A stretch of 64,000 nucleotides of DNA, taken from assembly GCF_018408855.1 (NCBI RefSeq), contig NZ_AP024324.1, positions 62,001 through 126,000 on the forward strand, read 5' to 3'. Origin of the DNA: Caballeronia sp. NK8. Its GTDB lineage: Bacteria > Pseudomonadota > Gammaproteobacteria > Burkholderiales > Burkholderiaceae. A model generated the notes under the pieces. That model saw only the letters and a list, made by a program, of their open reading frames with translations. It was not told where the DNA came from and made no database searches. Shown piece by piece: positions 42,692-51,916 of this stretch. The position numbers and the translations under genes are program-made. Position 1 is the stretch's first letter. Each line of letters begins with the position of its first letter.

Positions 42692-44347
42692 CTAGTGCGT
42701 CAATTGCGGACCACCGACATCCACGTAGCCTTCCTCGCGCGTTTCGGCATTGAAGCGTTCGAGTTCCGCATGCGCGGCGGCTTCGCCCTGCAACAGCGAA
42801 CGGCTCGCGAACAGCAGCGCGCCGATCGAAACGGGCAGCACGCCGATCGCGCAGAGGATCGCGAGACGGAGATCGCCGGATGCGTCGCTCACGAGACCGA
42901 CGAAGTAGGGTCCGAGACCCAGACCGAAGATGTTCGGGCCGAGCGAGAACGCGGCGAACGCCGTGCCGCGCAGGCGCGGAATGACGAGATCCTGCGTGGT
43001 CGCCTGAAGCGGGCCGAACCACATCGGCACGAAGAACGTCGCGACCGCGTAGGCGCAATAGAACAGCGTGACGCTTGGCGTGAGGTACTGCAGCACGGTC
43101 GCGGCGCTGAATGCGGTCGCCGTCACGCAGACGAAATACAGCCGGCCGAACGCGTGCTTGCGCTTGGCCCAGTCGCACAGATAGCCGCTCAGGCTGATGC
43201 CGGCGCCGCCCGCGATGATCGCGATGATGCCGAGATGCAGGCCCGCCTGCGCCGTCAGGCCGAGCGTGCGGCTCGCGTAGACGAACACGAAGGCATTGAC
43301 GGCGTTCATCGCGAACGCGAGAAACGCGCCCGCCACGGTGACGGCCGCGAACGTGCGCGAGCCGGTGATGAGACGGTGCGCGTAGGCATCGCCGAGACGC
43401 GTGGCCTGATACCAGTTCGAGCACACATAGAACGCGACCGCGATGGCGATCCACTGCACGAGATTGCTGGTGATATCGAAGCCGCCGACCGTGGCGATCA
43501 CGGCCTTACGACCCGCGGAGAGCACCTGATTGCTGCCCCAGGTGGCCACGATCACCAGCGCGACGGCAAGCAGCAGATAGACGACATTGCGCAGATATTC
43601 GCGACGCGGCGCGCCGAGCGCCTGCAGGCGCATCCAGCTCCACGGCGGAATCATCGCGCCGAGATCGCGCAGCGCGCTCGCGAACGGATGCGGGTCCTTT
43701 CTCGCGGGCACGGTGTCGAGCCTGCCACGCACCGGCTCGCGAACGGTCAGCATGACGACCAGTGCGAACAGGATGCCCGGCACGCCGACGCCGATGAACG
43801 ACGCCTGCCATCCGGTCAGTCCGAACGGCGCGTTGCCGCCCGCGAAAGTCCGCTCCCACGCGGACACGATCGAGCCGCCGATCGCAAGCGATGCGCCCGC
43901 GCCCACATACACGCCGACGGAATAGAGCGCGAGCACCGTGCCGCGCCGCGCGCGCTCGAAGTAGTCGCCGAGCAGCGAGACCGCGGCGGGCGTCGCGCTC
44001 GCCTCGCCGATGCCCACGCCGATGCGCGCCGTGCCGAGCTGCACGAAGCTGCGCGAGAGACCCGACAGCGCCGTCATCAGCGACCAGAACGACAGCCCGA
44101 GCGCGAGCGTGCGCACGCGGCTCCAGCCATCGGCGAGACGCGCGAGCGGGATGCCGAACACGCAATAGAAGAGCGCGAACGACGTGCCGTACAAGAGGCC
44201 GAGCTGCGCGTCGGATACGCCGAGATCTTTCTTCAGATAGGGCGCGAGGATGGTCACGATCTGCCGGTCGACATAACTGAAGGCATAGATCAGCGTGAGG
44301 ATGAACAGCACATACCAGCGATACCAGGGGCGTTCATGAGTCGTCAT
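42692..44347 (-). CDS. MFS transporter (aromatic or organic acid type)
   Basis: A 551-residue permease with about twelve hydrophobic helices; IYAFSYVDRQIVTILAPYLK and GIPLARLADGWSRVRTLALG (motif A) identify the major facilitator fold, Spinster-like group (GIGEASATPAAVSLLGDYF). A long central loop (about 190-250) makes it larger than average. ATG at 44347 begins MTTHERPWYRWYV; further upstream extension is not coding-like. It is divergent from the FAD hydroxylase operon, so it probably imports the compound degraded by this block. Confidence 0.88.
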   Translation of the reverse strand: MTTHERPWYRWYVLFILTLIYAFSYVDRQIVTILAPYLKKDLGVSDAQLGLLYGTSFALFYCVFGIPLARLADGWSRVRTLALGLSFWSLMTALSGLSRSFVQLGTARIGVGIGEASATPAAVSLLGDYFERARRGTVLALYSVGVYVGAGASLAIGGSIVSAWERTFAGGNAPFGLTGWQASFIGVGVPGILFALVVMLTVREPVRGRLDTVPARKDPHPFASALRDLGAMIPPWSWMRLQALGAPRREYLRNVVYLLLAVALVIVATWGSNQVLSAGRKAVIATVGGFDITSNLVQWIAIAVAFYVCSNWYQATRLGDAYAHRLITGSRTFAAVTVAGAFLAFAMNAVNAFVFVYASRTLGLTAQAGLHLGIIAIIAGGAGISLSGYLCDWAKRKHAFGRLYFVCVTATAFSAATVLQYLTPSVTLFYCAYAVATFFVPMWFGPLQATTQDLVIPRLRGTAFAAFSLGPNIFGLGLGPYFVGLVSDASGDLRLAILCAIGVLPVSIGALLFASRSLLQGEAAAHAELERFNAETREEGYVDVGGPQLTH

Positions 44348-44785
44348 GGCGAGCCTTTGAAATGCGGCGCCGCGGCGGACAGGCGCGCGGCGCGGATGCG
44401 AATCGACGGCCATGCGCTCGCGCTTGCGGGCAGGCCGGCCTGTTTGAAAAGCGTCGTGCGAGGCGACTAGCCGGAACGGTTGATAGGCATGGCGTCGTGT
44501 CTCCTGATCTTGTTCGTTATCGGTGCCCGAGCGTCTGCGCTCATCGGCTGGTTCACAGAATAGCCATGCATATCGCCCCGAAACCAATACGTTTTTCCGA
44601 TCCATTGAGAGGAAGAACCTTGCGTGCGTATCAGAGGGAAATCCTCTGAATTCCTCTGCAAACAGTATTGGTCGAGCCACGGGAGTGCTTGCTAGAGTGG
44701 CTTCACATCGAGGCGCCGCTGTGAGCAAGCGTGGCGGCGCGACGTAGGTTCTAACGACACGTAAAGCGTGATGGAGCATTCAGCT
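44348..44785. other. Large divergent control region of the catabolic block
   Basis: These 438 bases separate the leftward MFS-ETF unit from the rightward hydroxylase operon and hold no gene. AT content rises in 44560-44680. Present are CCAATAC (44584-44590) with GTATTGG (44665-44671), an inverted pair 74 bases apart, and the CAGAGG/CCTCTG group at 44632-44658. Both lie 115-200 bases before the hydroxylase start. Confidence 0.45.
44632..44658. promoter_or_regulatory. Operator-like CAGAGG/CCTCTG/CCTCTG cluster
   Basis: CAGAGG at 44632-44637 and CCTCTG at 44643-44648 form a dyad with a five-base spacer, and a second CCTCTG follows at 44653-44658, one helix turn on. Three spaced half-sites in the divergent control region suggest a binding site for a dimeric regulator. 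The nearest regulator of this block is the LysR gene at 62067. Confidence 0.45.
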
Positions 44786-46465
44786 ATGGCAAGAATCGAA
44801 GCGAACGGACGTGTACCGGTCGTCATCGTCGGAGCGGGGCCGGTCGGTCTTTCCCTCGCGGGCGATCTCGGCTGGCGCGGCATTCCCTGCGTGCTGATCG
44901 AGCGCGGCGACGGCACCGTGTTTCAGCCCAGGATGGACATGGTCGGCATTCGCACGATGGAGTTCTGCCGCCGCTGGGGCATCGTCGACGACGTCGAAAC
45001 CGCGGGCTACAACCGCGACTATCCGCAGGACTACGCATGGGTGTCGCAGCTCGCGGGCGGCTATGAATTCGGCCGCGAACCGTTTCCGAGCGTGCGTGAC
45101 GAAGCGCGGCCCGAGCAAAGCCCGCAAAAGCGCGAGCGCTGTCCGCAAAATTTCTTCGATCCCGTGCTGACGCGCTTCGCGAAGAAGACCGGCAACGCGC
45201 AGATCCGCTACTGCACGGAATACGTTTCGCACGAAGAGCGCGAGGACGGCGTCACGGTGACCGTGCGCGATCTCGCCTCGGGCAAGGAAGAAACCATCGA
45301 GTGCCAGTATCTCGTCGGTTGCGACGGCGGTGCGAGCCGCGTGAAGGAGCGTCTCGGCATCCGCATGACGGGCACCCCCGCGCTCACTTACACGACGAAC
45401 GCGATCATCGAGTGCAAGGGGCTCGAAGCGCTGCACGACAAGAAGCCCGGCTACCGCTATATCTTCATCGGGCCGGAGGGCACGTGGAGCACGGTCGTCG
45501 CGATCAACGGGCGCGACTGGTGGCGTTTCTCGATCGTCGGCGACGGCACGATGCGCACGCTGTCGGAAGACGACGTGGCGACGGCCTTCCGGCGCGCGGT
45601 GGGTCGCGACGATGTGGAGTTCAGGATTCTCTCGGTAATGCCGTGGATCCGCCGCCAGCTCGTCGCCGATGACTACGGCACGGCCCGCGTGAAGATTGCC
45701 GGCGACGCGGCGCATCTCACCTCGCCGACGGGCGGCTTCGGCATGAACATGGGCATTCAGGATGCCGTGGATCTCGGCTGGAAGCTCCAGGCGATGGTCG
45801 AAGGCTGGGGCGGCGCGCATCTGCTCGACACCTACGAATTCGAGCGCCGTCCGGTCGCGATACGCAACGTCAACGAGGCGACCAGCAATCTCAAGCTGAT
45901 GCTCACGCCGCGCGAGAACCTGAGCGCGGCCGTGTTCGAGCCGGGCGAAGCGGGCGACGAGGCGCGCCGCATCTTCGGCGACGCCTATACGGCGATGATG
46001 AAGCGCGAGTGGTACACCATCGGCATTCATCTGGGCTTTCGCTACGAAGGTTCGTCGATCGTCGTGCCGGACGGCACCCCCGAGCCGGACGACACGGTCA
46101 GCACCTATGTGCAGACCTCGCGCCCCGGCCATCGCGCGCCGCATGTGTGGCTCGCGCCGGGCCGTTCCACGCTCGACCTGTTCGGCCAGACTTTCGTGCT
46201 GCTGCGCTTCGATCCGTCGCTCGACATCGAAGCGCTGCGCGACGCGGCGCAGCGCGCGGGCGTGCCGCTCACCGTGATCGACGTCGGCAACGATGCGGCG
46301 CGCGCCGCCTACGAGCGCGCGCTGGTGCTCGTGCGTCCCGACGGCCACGTTGCATGGCGTGCCGACGCCGCGCCCGAGGATGCGCAAGCGCTGGTCAACG
46401 TGATTCGCGGCGTCTATCCCGTGAAGCCCGAGGCAGTCGTCAGCGAAGAGGTGGTCACGCGATGA
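44786..46465 (+). CDS. FAD-dependent aromatic hydroxylase (PheA/TfdB/MhpA type)
   Basis: A 559-residue class A flavoprotein monooxygenase. FAD-site VVIVGAGPVGLSLAGDLGWR is at the N-terminus, DG motif VGCDGGASRVKERLGI in the middle and GD motif KIAGDAAHLTSPTGGFGMNM at about residue 310. A thioredoxin-like C-terminal domain (about 440-559) is as in phenol and 3-hydroxyphenylpropionate hydroxylases. It should hydroxylate a phenolic acid with NAD(P)H and O2. ATG at 44786 is preferred because GGAG lies nine bases upstream; ATG 44771 is the alternative. The stop overlaps the FAH gene ATG. Confidence 0.92.
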   Translation: MARIEANGRVPVVIVGAGPVGLSLAGDLGWRGIPCVLIERGDGTVFQPRMDMVGIRTMEFCRRWGIVDDVETAGYNRDYPQDYAWVSQLAGGYEFGREPFPSVRDEARPEQSPQKRERCPQNFFDPVLTRFAKKTGNAQIRYCTEYVSHEEREDGVTVTVRDLASGKEETIECQYLVGCDGGASRVKERLGIRMTGTPALTYTTNAIIECKGLEALHDKKPGYRYIFIGPEGTWSTVVAINGRDWWRFSIVGDGTMRTLSEDDVATAFRRAVGRDDVEFRILSVMPWIRRQLVADDYGTARVKIAGDAAHLTSPTGGFGMNMGIQDAVDLGWKLQAMVEGWGGAHLLDTYEFERRPVAIRNVNEATSNLKLMLTPRENLSAAVFEPGEAGDEARRIFGDAYTAMMKREWYTIGIHLGFRYEGSSIVVPDGTPEPDDTVSTYVQTSRPGHRAPHVWLAPGRSTLDLFGQTFVLLRFDPSLDIEALRDAAQRAGVPLTVIDVGNDAARAAYERALVLVRPDGHVAWRADAAPEDAQALVNVIRGVYPVKPEAVVSEEVVTR

Positions 46466-47367
46466 AGCTCGTTACCTTCGACCAGGGCCGCATCGGCATC
46501 GTGGCTGGCGAGCGCGTCATCGACGTCACCGATCTCGCAGCGGCGCAGCCCGGAGCATGGCCACCCGTCGGCATGGTGCGCCTGATCGCCGAGTGGCAGC
46601 AGCGCGGCGGCGCGCTGCGCGACGCGCTCGCAAATCGCAAAGCCCAGCCGCTCGCGGACGTGCGACTCGAAGCGCCGGTGCAATGGCCGAACAAGGTCAT
46701 CGCGTTTCCGGCGAACTATCACGCGCATATCGACGAAATGAAGCACGGCACGGGCAGCGGCGTGATCTCGACGTTCAAGGCGAGCGGCCAGGGTTTTTTC
46801 CTGAAGGCCAGTTCGAGCCTGAGCGGTCCCGCCGACGACATCGTCCTGCCGCCGCTCGCCGGCCGCGAGATCCACCACGAATGCGAGCTGGGCATCGTGA
46901 TCGGCAAGCGCGGTCGCGGCGCCACGCGCGCCGAAGCCCGCGACTACGTGTTCGGCTTCACTTGCCTGCTCGACATGGTCGTGCGCGGCAAGGAGGAGCG
47001 CGTGATGCGCAAGTCGTTCGACACGTTCTGCCCGACCGGACCGTGGATCGTCACCGCTGACGAGATCGCCGATTTCGACGCCATCACGATGCGTCTCTAC
47101 GTCAACGGCGAGGAGCGCCAGCGCGCGTCGACCCGCGATCTGATCGTCGACATTCCCGAGATGATCGCGATGTCCTCGGCGGTGATGACGCTCGAACCGG
47201 GCGACATCATCGCGAGCGGCACGCCGGCGGGCGTCGGTCCCGTCGTGGACGGCGACGTGCTCGACATCGTGATCGACGGCATCGGCTCCATGACGCTGCG
47301 CGTGCGTCAGGGCGAGCTCGGCGCGCATCCCGTGTGGGACGAGGCGAAGGCCGGTCTCGCGGTGTGA
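46462..47367 (+). CDS. Fumarylacetoacetate hydrolase family protein
   Basis: A 301-residue FAH-fold enzyme. The metal ligands lie in REIHHECELGIVIGKRG and FTCLLDMVVRG; KSFDTFCPTGPWIV and LEPGDIIASGTPAGVGPV are hallmark segments. Family members hydrolyse fumarylpyruvate, maleylpyruvate or fumarylacetoacetate, or decarboxylate oxaloacetate. Next to a gentisate-type dioxygenase, acylpyruvate hydrolase is the best guess. ATG at 46462 overlaps the hydroxylase stop by four bases, so translation is coupled. Confidence 0.93.
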   Translation: MKLVTFDQGRIGIVAGERVIDVTDLAAAQPGAWPPVGMVRLIAEWQQRGGALRDALANRKAQPLADVRLEAPVQWPNKVIAFPANYHAHIDEMKHGTGSGVISTFKASGQGFFLKASSSLSGPADDIVLPPLAGREIHHECELGIVIGKRGRGATRAEARDYVFGFTCLLDMVVRGKEERVMRKSFDTFCPTGPWIVTADEIADFDAITMRLYVNGEERQRASTRDLIVDIPEMIAMSSAVMTLEPGDIIASGTPAGVGPVVDGDVLDIVIDGIGSMTLRVRQGELGAHPVWDEAKAGLAV

Positions 47368-47391
47368 CGGACCAACGAACGGAGAACAGTG

Positions 47392-48330
47392 ATGTCGCAC
47401 AAGCTCACGCAGGCGCCGCGTGCTCCCGATGGCTATTTCGATGACTTGCAGGCCCGCGCGTTCTCGCCGGGCTGGGCCAAGAAAGCGCCGCAGATGTGGC
47501 CCGCGCCGCGCCCGCGCTTCGTGCCGGCCGTGTGGCGCTACGCCGATGCGCGCGCCGCGCTCGATGCCGCCTGCGCATTCGTTTCGCCCGAGCAGGCGGA
47601 GCGGCGCAACCTGATCATGGTCGATCCGATCGCCGACAACATCTACCCGACCTGCCGCAATCTGGTGGCGGCCTATCAGCTCGTGCTGCCGGGCGAGACG
47701 GCGCGCTCGCACCGCCATTCGCCGAACGCGCTGCGGCTGATTCTGGACGCGGGCGAGCGCACCTTCACGATCGTCGACGGCGTGAAGATCGATGTCGCGC
47801 CCGGCGACGTCGTGCTCACGCCTTCGTGGCACTGGCATGGCCACAGCAATTTCGGCGACGAACCCGCCTTCTGGATCGACTTCCTCGATGTGCCGCTGGT
47901 GCAGAACCTCGAATGCATGTTCTTCGAGGATCACCCGCAACGCAACGAACCCGTGACGACGCACGCGCCGGATTCGCCGATGCGACACCAGTGCGCGGAG
48001 CTGGAGCGCGGTGCGCGGGAACACGGCGCGTTCGAACTGGACACGCAATGCCTGAATACCATCGGCGTGCATTCGATCGGCCTCGTGCACGGTGCGCGGC
48101 AGGACGAGCGGCCGCGCATCGACAACAACCTTTACACCGTCATGAGCGGCCAGGTGCGCGTGAGCGTCGAACCGCTCGGCGCGGTCGAGCTTACGCGCGG
48201 CGATGTGATCGCCATTCCGTGCTGGCACGCGTTCACGCTCGAAAGCCTGTCGGAACACGCGCAACTGATACGCGTGACCGACGAGCCCGCGCTGCGCGCG
48301 CTCGGCTTTCGCGACGTGACCCGGCCCTGA
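47392..48330 (+). CDS. Gentisate 1,2-dioxygenase-like bicupin
   Basis: A 312-residue two-cupin protein. The first cupin has ARSHRHSPNALRLIL and VVLTPSWHWHGHSNFGDEP; the Thr-Pro-Ser-Trp-x-Trp-His pattern with two His supplies the Fe(II) site of gentisate and salicylate ring-cleaving dioxygenases. The second cupin (about 225-300) has NNLYTVMSGQ and IAIPCWHAFTLE, likely structural. It is somewhat short for a gentisate dioxygenase (commonly 340-370). With the hydroxylase and FAH enzyme it would make a gentisate-like pathway. ATG at 47392 has GGAGA six bases upstream. Confidence 0.88.
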   Translation: MSHKLTQAPRAPDGYFDDLQARAFSPGWAKKAPQMWPAPRPRFVPAVWRYADARAALDAACAFVSPEQAERRNLIMVDPIADNIYPTCRNLVAAYQLVLPGETARSHRHSPNALRLILDAGERTFTIVDGVKIDVAPGDVVLTPSWHWHGHSNFGDEPAFWIDFLDVPLVQNLECMFFEDHPQRNEPVTTHAPDSPMRHQCAELERGAREHGAFELDTQCLNTIGVHSIGLVHGARQDERPRIDNNLYTVMSGQVRVSVEPLGAVELTRGDVIAIPCWHAFTLESLSEHAQLIRVTDEPALRALGFRDVTRP

Positions 48331-48354
48331 CGCGGCGCACATGAGGAGAACAAC

Positions 48355-49497
48355 GTGAAGTTCAGCGAAGAACAGGAGATGCTGCGAGACATGGTCCGCA
48401 GGGTCGCCGACGAACAGGTGCGCCCGCTCGTCGCGGAAATGGAAGAGACGCGCGACTTCCCGGAAACGCTCGTCGAGGTGTTCGGCGATCTCGGCCTGCT
48501 GCAGATGTGGGTGCCGGAGGAATACGACGGCCCGGGCGGCGATCTGACGTCGGTGTGCATCGCCAAGGAGGAGATCGGCAAGGTGTCGCTCGCCGCGTCG
48601 ACGTTGTGCGCGAACAATTCGATCGGACTGATTCTGCCGCTGCTGCACTTCGGCACCGACGCGCAGCGGCAACGTTATCTGCCGGAAGCGGCGAAGGGCC
48701 GCACCATCTCGTGCGTGGCGATCACGGAGCCGGAGGCCGGCTCGGATGTCTCCGCGATCCGCACCGTGGCGCGCCGCGACGGCGCTTCATATGTGATCGA
48801 CGGCCAGAAAAGCTGGATCACCTGGGCGGCGCAAGCACACACGATGCTCGTCTTCGCGCGCACATCGGAAGGACGCGGACACGAAGGCATCAGCGTGTTC
48901 CTCGTCGATACGAACACGCCGGGACTCAAGATCGGCCGCAAGGAAACGAAGATGGGCCGGCACGGTTCGCCGAGCTATCTGGTGTTCTTCGAGAACATGC
49001 GCGTCGATGCGGACTGTCTGCTCGGCGAGGAGGGCAACGGCTTCAAGGCCTGCATGAAGATTCTCGACCTCAACCGGCCATCGGTCGCGGCGTCGTCGCT
49101 CGGGCTCGCGCAGGCCGCGCTCGACGAATCCGTGCGCTATGCGAAGGACCGTCGCCAGTTCGGCAAGCGCATCGGCGACTTTCAGGCGATCCAGTTCAAG
49201 CTCGCCGACATGGCGATGAAGATCGAGGCCGCGCGCACGCTGCTCTACACCAGCACGCAGGAAATCGACGCCGGCGACACGAGCCGCCTCACGCTGCTTT
49301 CGTCGATGGCGAAGTGCTTCGTCACCGATGTCGCCATGGAGGTCGCGCTGGAAGCCGTCCAGGTGCACGGCTCATACGGCTACTCGACCGAATATCCCGT
49401 CGAGCGCTTCATGCGCGACGCCAAGCTGAACCAGATTCTCGAAGGCACCAACGAGATTCATCGGCTGATCATCGCGCGGCAACTGCTCGGCAAGTGA
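48355..49497 (+). CDS. Acyl-CoA dehydrogenase
   Basis: A 380-residue flavoprotein, full length. [20 protein letters not shown] contains the FAD/substrate motif, [20 protein letters not shown] is the usual helix, and the C-terminus [18 protein letters not shown] includes the catalytic Glu of EGTNEI. It oxidises an acyl-CoA to the enoyl-CoA and passes electrons to ETF; dedicated etfAB genes lie at 40965-42643. The start is GTG at 48355 with GAGGAGA upstream. It precedes an aldehyde dehydrogenase gene by 36 bases. Confidence 0.95.
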   Translation: MKFSEEQEMLRDMVRRVADEQVRPLVAEMEETRDFPETLVEVFGDLGLLQMWVPEEYDGPGGDLTSVCIAKEEIGKVSLAASTLCANNSIGLILPLLHFGTDAQRQRYLPEAAKGRTISCVAITEPEAGSDVSAIRTVARRDGASYVIDGQKSWITWAAQAHTMLVFARTSEGRGHEGISVFLVDTNTPGLKIGRKETKMGRHGSPSYLVFFENMRVDADCLLGEEGNGFKACMKILDLNRPSVAASSLGLAQAALDESVRYAKDRRQFGKRIGDFQAIQFKLADMAMKIEAARTLLYTSTQEIDAGDTSRLTLLSSMAKCFVTDVAMEVALEAVQVHGSYGYSTEYPVERFMRDAKLNQILEGTNEIHRLIIARQLLGK

Positions 49498-49533
49498 TGC
49501 GGGACCACTCCATTGACCTCGAAGGACTCTGAC

Positions 49534-51033
49534 ATGACGACGAATATTCATCCCGCGCTGGGGGAAGCCGCGCGCGCGTTTCTATCGCGCGAGCATCAGT
49601 TGCTGATCGACGGCCGCATGATCGCATCCGATGGCGGCAGACGCACCGAGATCCTCGATCCCGCGACGGGCGAGGTTATCGCCACGGTGGCGGAAGCGAC
49701 GGCCAGCGATGTCGATCGCGCGGTCGCGGCGGCGCGCGGCGCGCTGGAAGGCGCGTGGCGCAAGGTCACGCCGGCCGAACGCACGCGCATGATGCTGCGC
49801 TTCGCCGACCTGATCGAAGCCAACGCCGACGAACTCGCGCACCTCGAATGCATCAACAGCGGCAAGCCGCTGCCGTTCTGCCGCAATGGCGACGTGCCGG
49901 GCATCGTCGAGATGCTGCGCTACATGGCGGGCTGGACGACGAAGATGGGCGGCGAGACGCCGAACGTTTCGCTCCCCGGCGAATGGCACGCGTACACGCT
50001 GCGTGAACCGGTGGGCGTGGTCGGGCAGATCATCCCGTGGAATTTCCCGCTCAACATGGCGATGTGGAAGATCGCGCCCGCGCTCGCGGCGGGTTGCGCG
50101 GTCGTGATGAAGCCTTCGGAGCAGACGCCGCTCACGGCGCTGCGGCTCGGCGAGCTCGCGCTGGAAGCGGGCATACCGCCGGGCGTGCTGAACATCGTGA
50201 CGGGCTTTGGCCATCCGGTGGGTTCGGCTCTCGCCGCGCATCCGGGCGTCGACAAGGTCGCGTTCACGGGGTCGGGTGAAACGGGACGGCGCATTCTGCA
50301 GGCGGCGAGCGGCAACCTCAAACGTGTCTCGCTGGAACTGGGCGGCAAATCGCCGGTGATCGTGTTTCCCGACGCGAACCTCGAAGCGGCAGCGGCGGGC
50401 GTGTGTTCGTCGATCTTCTTTCACGCCGGGCAGATCTGCGCGGCGGGCTCGCGGCTGTATGTCCACGAGCGCGCCTACGAACCGATGCTCGAACTGATCG
50501 CGAAGCGCGCCAACGGCATGAAGATGGGCCACGGCCTCGATGCGGGCACGGACATGGGCCCGGTGATCTCGCGACGCCAGCTCGACCGCGTGGCGGGCTA
50601 CATCCATAGCGGACAGGAGGAGGGCGCGACGCTGTACGCGGGCGGCGGCGCGTCCGGCGAGCGCGGCTTCTTCGTGCAGCCGACCGTGCTGACGGGCGTG
50701 AAGCCCGGCATGAAAGTGCACGACGAGGAAATCTTCGGGCCAGTGCTGTGCGCGATGTCCTTCGACGACGACGATCTCGATCGCATCGCGGCCACCGCGA
50801 ACGCGTCGACCTATGGGCTCGCGGCGAGCATCTGGACCAAGGACATCGGCCGCGCGCACAAGATGGCGCGCCGCATGCAAGCGGGCATCGTCAATGTGAA
50901 TGCGTTGTCGTCGCCCGACGCGACCTTGCCGTACGGCGGCTACAAGCAATCGGGCTGGGGCCGCGAGCGGGGCTTCGAGGCCATCGAGCTGTACACCGAG
51001 GTCAAGGCGGTCGCGATCAACCTGAACAACTAG
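49534..51033 (+). CDS. Aldehyde dehydrogenase
   Basis: A 499-residue NAD(P)-dependent aldehyde dehydrogenase of the betaine/phenylacetaldehyde group. WNFPLNMAMWKIAPALAAGC, VAFTGSGETGRRILQAAS, the general base in VSLELGGKSPVIVFPDAN and the nucleophile in FFHAGQICAAGSRLYV are all present. It would turn an aldehyde formed by side-chain oxidation into an acid. ATG at 49534 is preferred over an in-frame TTG at 49513. It lies between the acyl-CoA dehydrogenase and hydratase genes of one operon. Confidence 0.95.
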   Translation: MTTNIHPALGEAARAFLSREHQLLIDGRMIASDGGRRTEILDPATGEVIATVAEATASDVDRAVAAARGALEGAWRKVTPAERTRMMLRFADLIEANADELAHLECINSGKPLPFCRNGDVPGIVEMLRYMAGWTTKMGGETPNVSLPGEWHAYTLREPVGVVGQIIPWNFPLNMAMWKIAPALAAGCAVVMKPSEQTPLTALRLGELALEAGIPPGVLNIVTGFGHPVGSALAAHPGVDKVAFTGSGETGRRILQAASGNLKRVSLELGGKSPVIVFPDANLEAAAAGVCSSIFFHAGQICAAGSRLYVHERAYEPMLELIAKRANGMKMGHGLDAGTDMGPVISRRQLDRVAGYIHSGQEEGATLYAGGGASGERGFFVQPTVLTGVKPGMKVHDEEIFGPVLCAMSFDDDDLDRIAATANASTYGLAASIWTKDIGRAHKMARRMQAGIVNVNALSSPDATLPYGGYKQSGWGRERGFEAIELYTEVKAVAINLNN

Positions 51034-51049
51034 GAACGGGAGAAGACAC

Positions 51050-51916
51050 ATGACAGGCAGCATCGACTACGTCGCGAAGGATGGCCGGGCCTATATCACG
51101 ATCGATCGCCCGGAGAAGAAGAACGCGATGACGAGTGCCATGCTCGATCAGCTGATGGACGGCTACGACCGCGCCGAAGCCGACGACGACGTGCGCGTGG
51201 TGGTGCTTCGCAGTGCGGGCGACGATTTCAGCACCGGACACGATCTCGCGGAAGTCGGCACCGAATACGGCGCAACGACACTGGACGAAAAGGGACGTCC
51301 GCGCAAGCCGAGCCAGCGCGCGCGGCTCCTGCACGACAAGCGCTATATCGAACGCTTCGAGCGCATCTTCAAGTTTCTGAAGCCGACGCTCGCGCTCGTG
51401 AAGGGCTATTGCCTCGGCGCGGGCCTGTATCTCGCGGAAGGCTCCGATCTCGTGATCGCGGCCGACACGGCGAAGATGGGTCATCCGGAACAAAAGCTCG
51501 GGCTGTCGGGCGCGGCCTACTTCGCCGCGTGGGAAATGATGGCGTTGGGCCCGCGCAAGGCGCGCGAGCTGTTGCTGATGGCGGACGTGTGGGATGCGCA
51601 GACGTGTCTCGCCAACGGCCTCGTCAACAAGGTCGTGCCGCTCGCATCGCTCGACGACGCGGGCGAAGAATGGGCGGAGCGCATCGTGCGGCTGCCGCGC
51701 GATGGCATCGTGGTCGGCAAGGCGGCGACCAATCTCGCGATGGATTCGCTCGGCATCGCGAGCCAGTTCGCCTACGGTCACGTGCTGCACGCGCTCGCGA
51801 CCAACGTGCGTTACGAATCGGACGAATACAACTTCATGAAGCAGCGCCGCGACAAGGGCGTGCGCGCCTCGAACCACGAGCGCGAAGCGTTCTACACCGA
51901 GAAGGAAAAGGCATGA
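51050..51916 (+). CDS. Enoyl-CoA hydratase/isomerase family protein
   Basis: A 288-residue crotonase-fold enzyme. FSTGHDLAEVG and KGYCLGAGLYLAEGSDLVIA mark the oxyanion-hole loops; AKMGHPEQKLGLSGAAYFA follows, where the Glu of HPEQ-type loops contributes to catalysis. It may hydrate an enoyl-CoA or open a ring as in related hydrolases. Its stop overlaps the ATG of the CoA-transferase gene (ATGA), showing close functional linkage. ATG at 51050 has GGGAGAAG upstream. Confidence 0.93.
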   Translation: MTGSIDYVAKDGRAYITIDRPEKKNAMTSAMLDQLMDGYDRAEADDDVRVVVLRSAGDDFSTGHDLAEVGTEYGATTLDEKGRPRKPSQRARLLHDKRYIERFERIFKFLKPTLALVKGYCLGAGLYLAEGSDLVIAADTAKMGHPEQKLGLSGAAYFAAWEMMALGPRKARELLLMADVWDAQTCLANGLVNKVVPLASLDDAGEEWAERIVRLPRDGIVVGKAATNLAMDSLGIASQFAYGHVLHALATNVRYESDEYNFMKQRRDKGVRASNHEREAFYTEKEKA

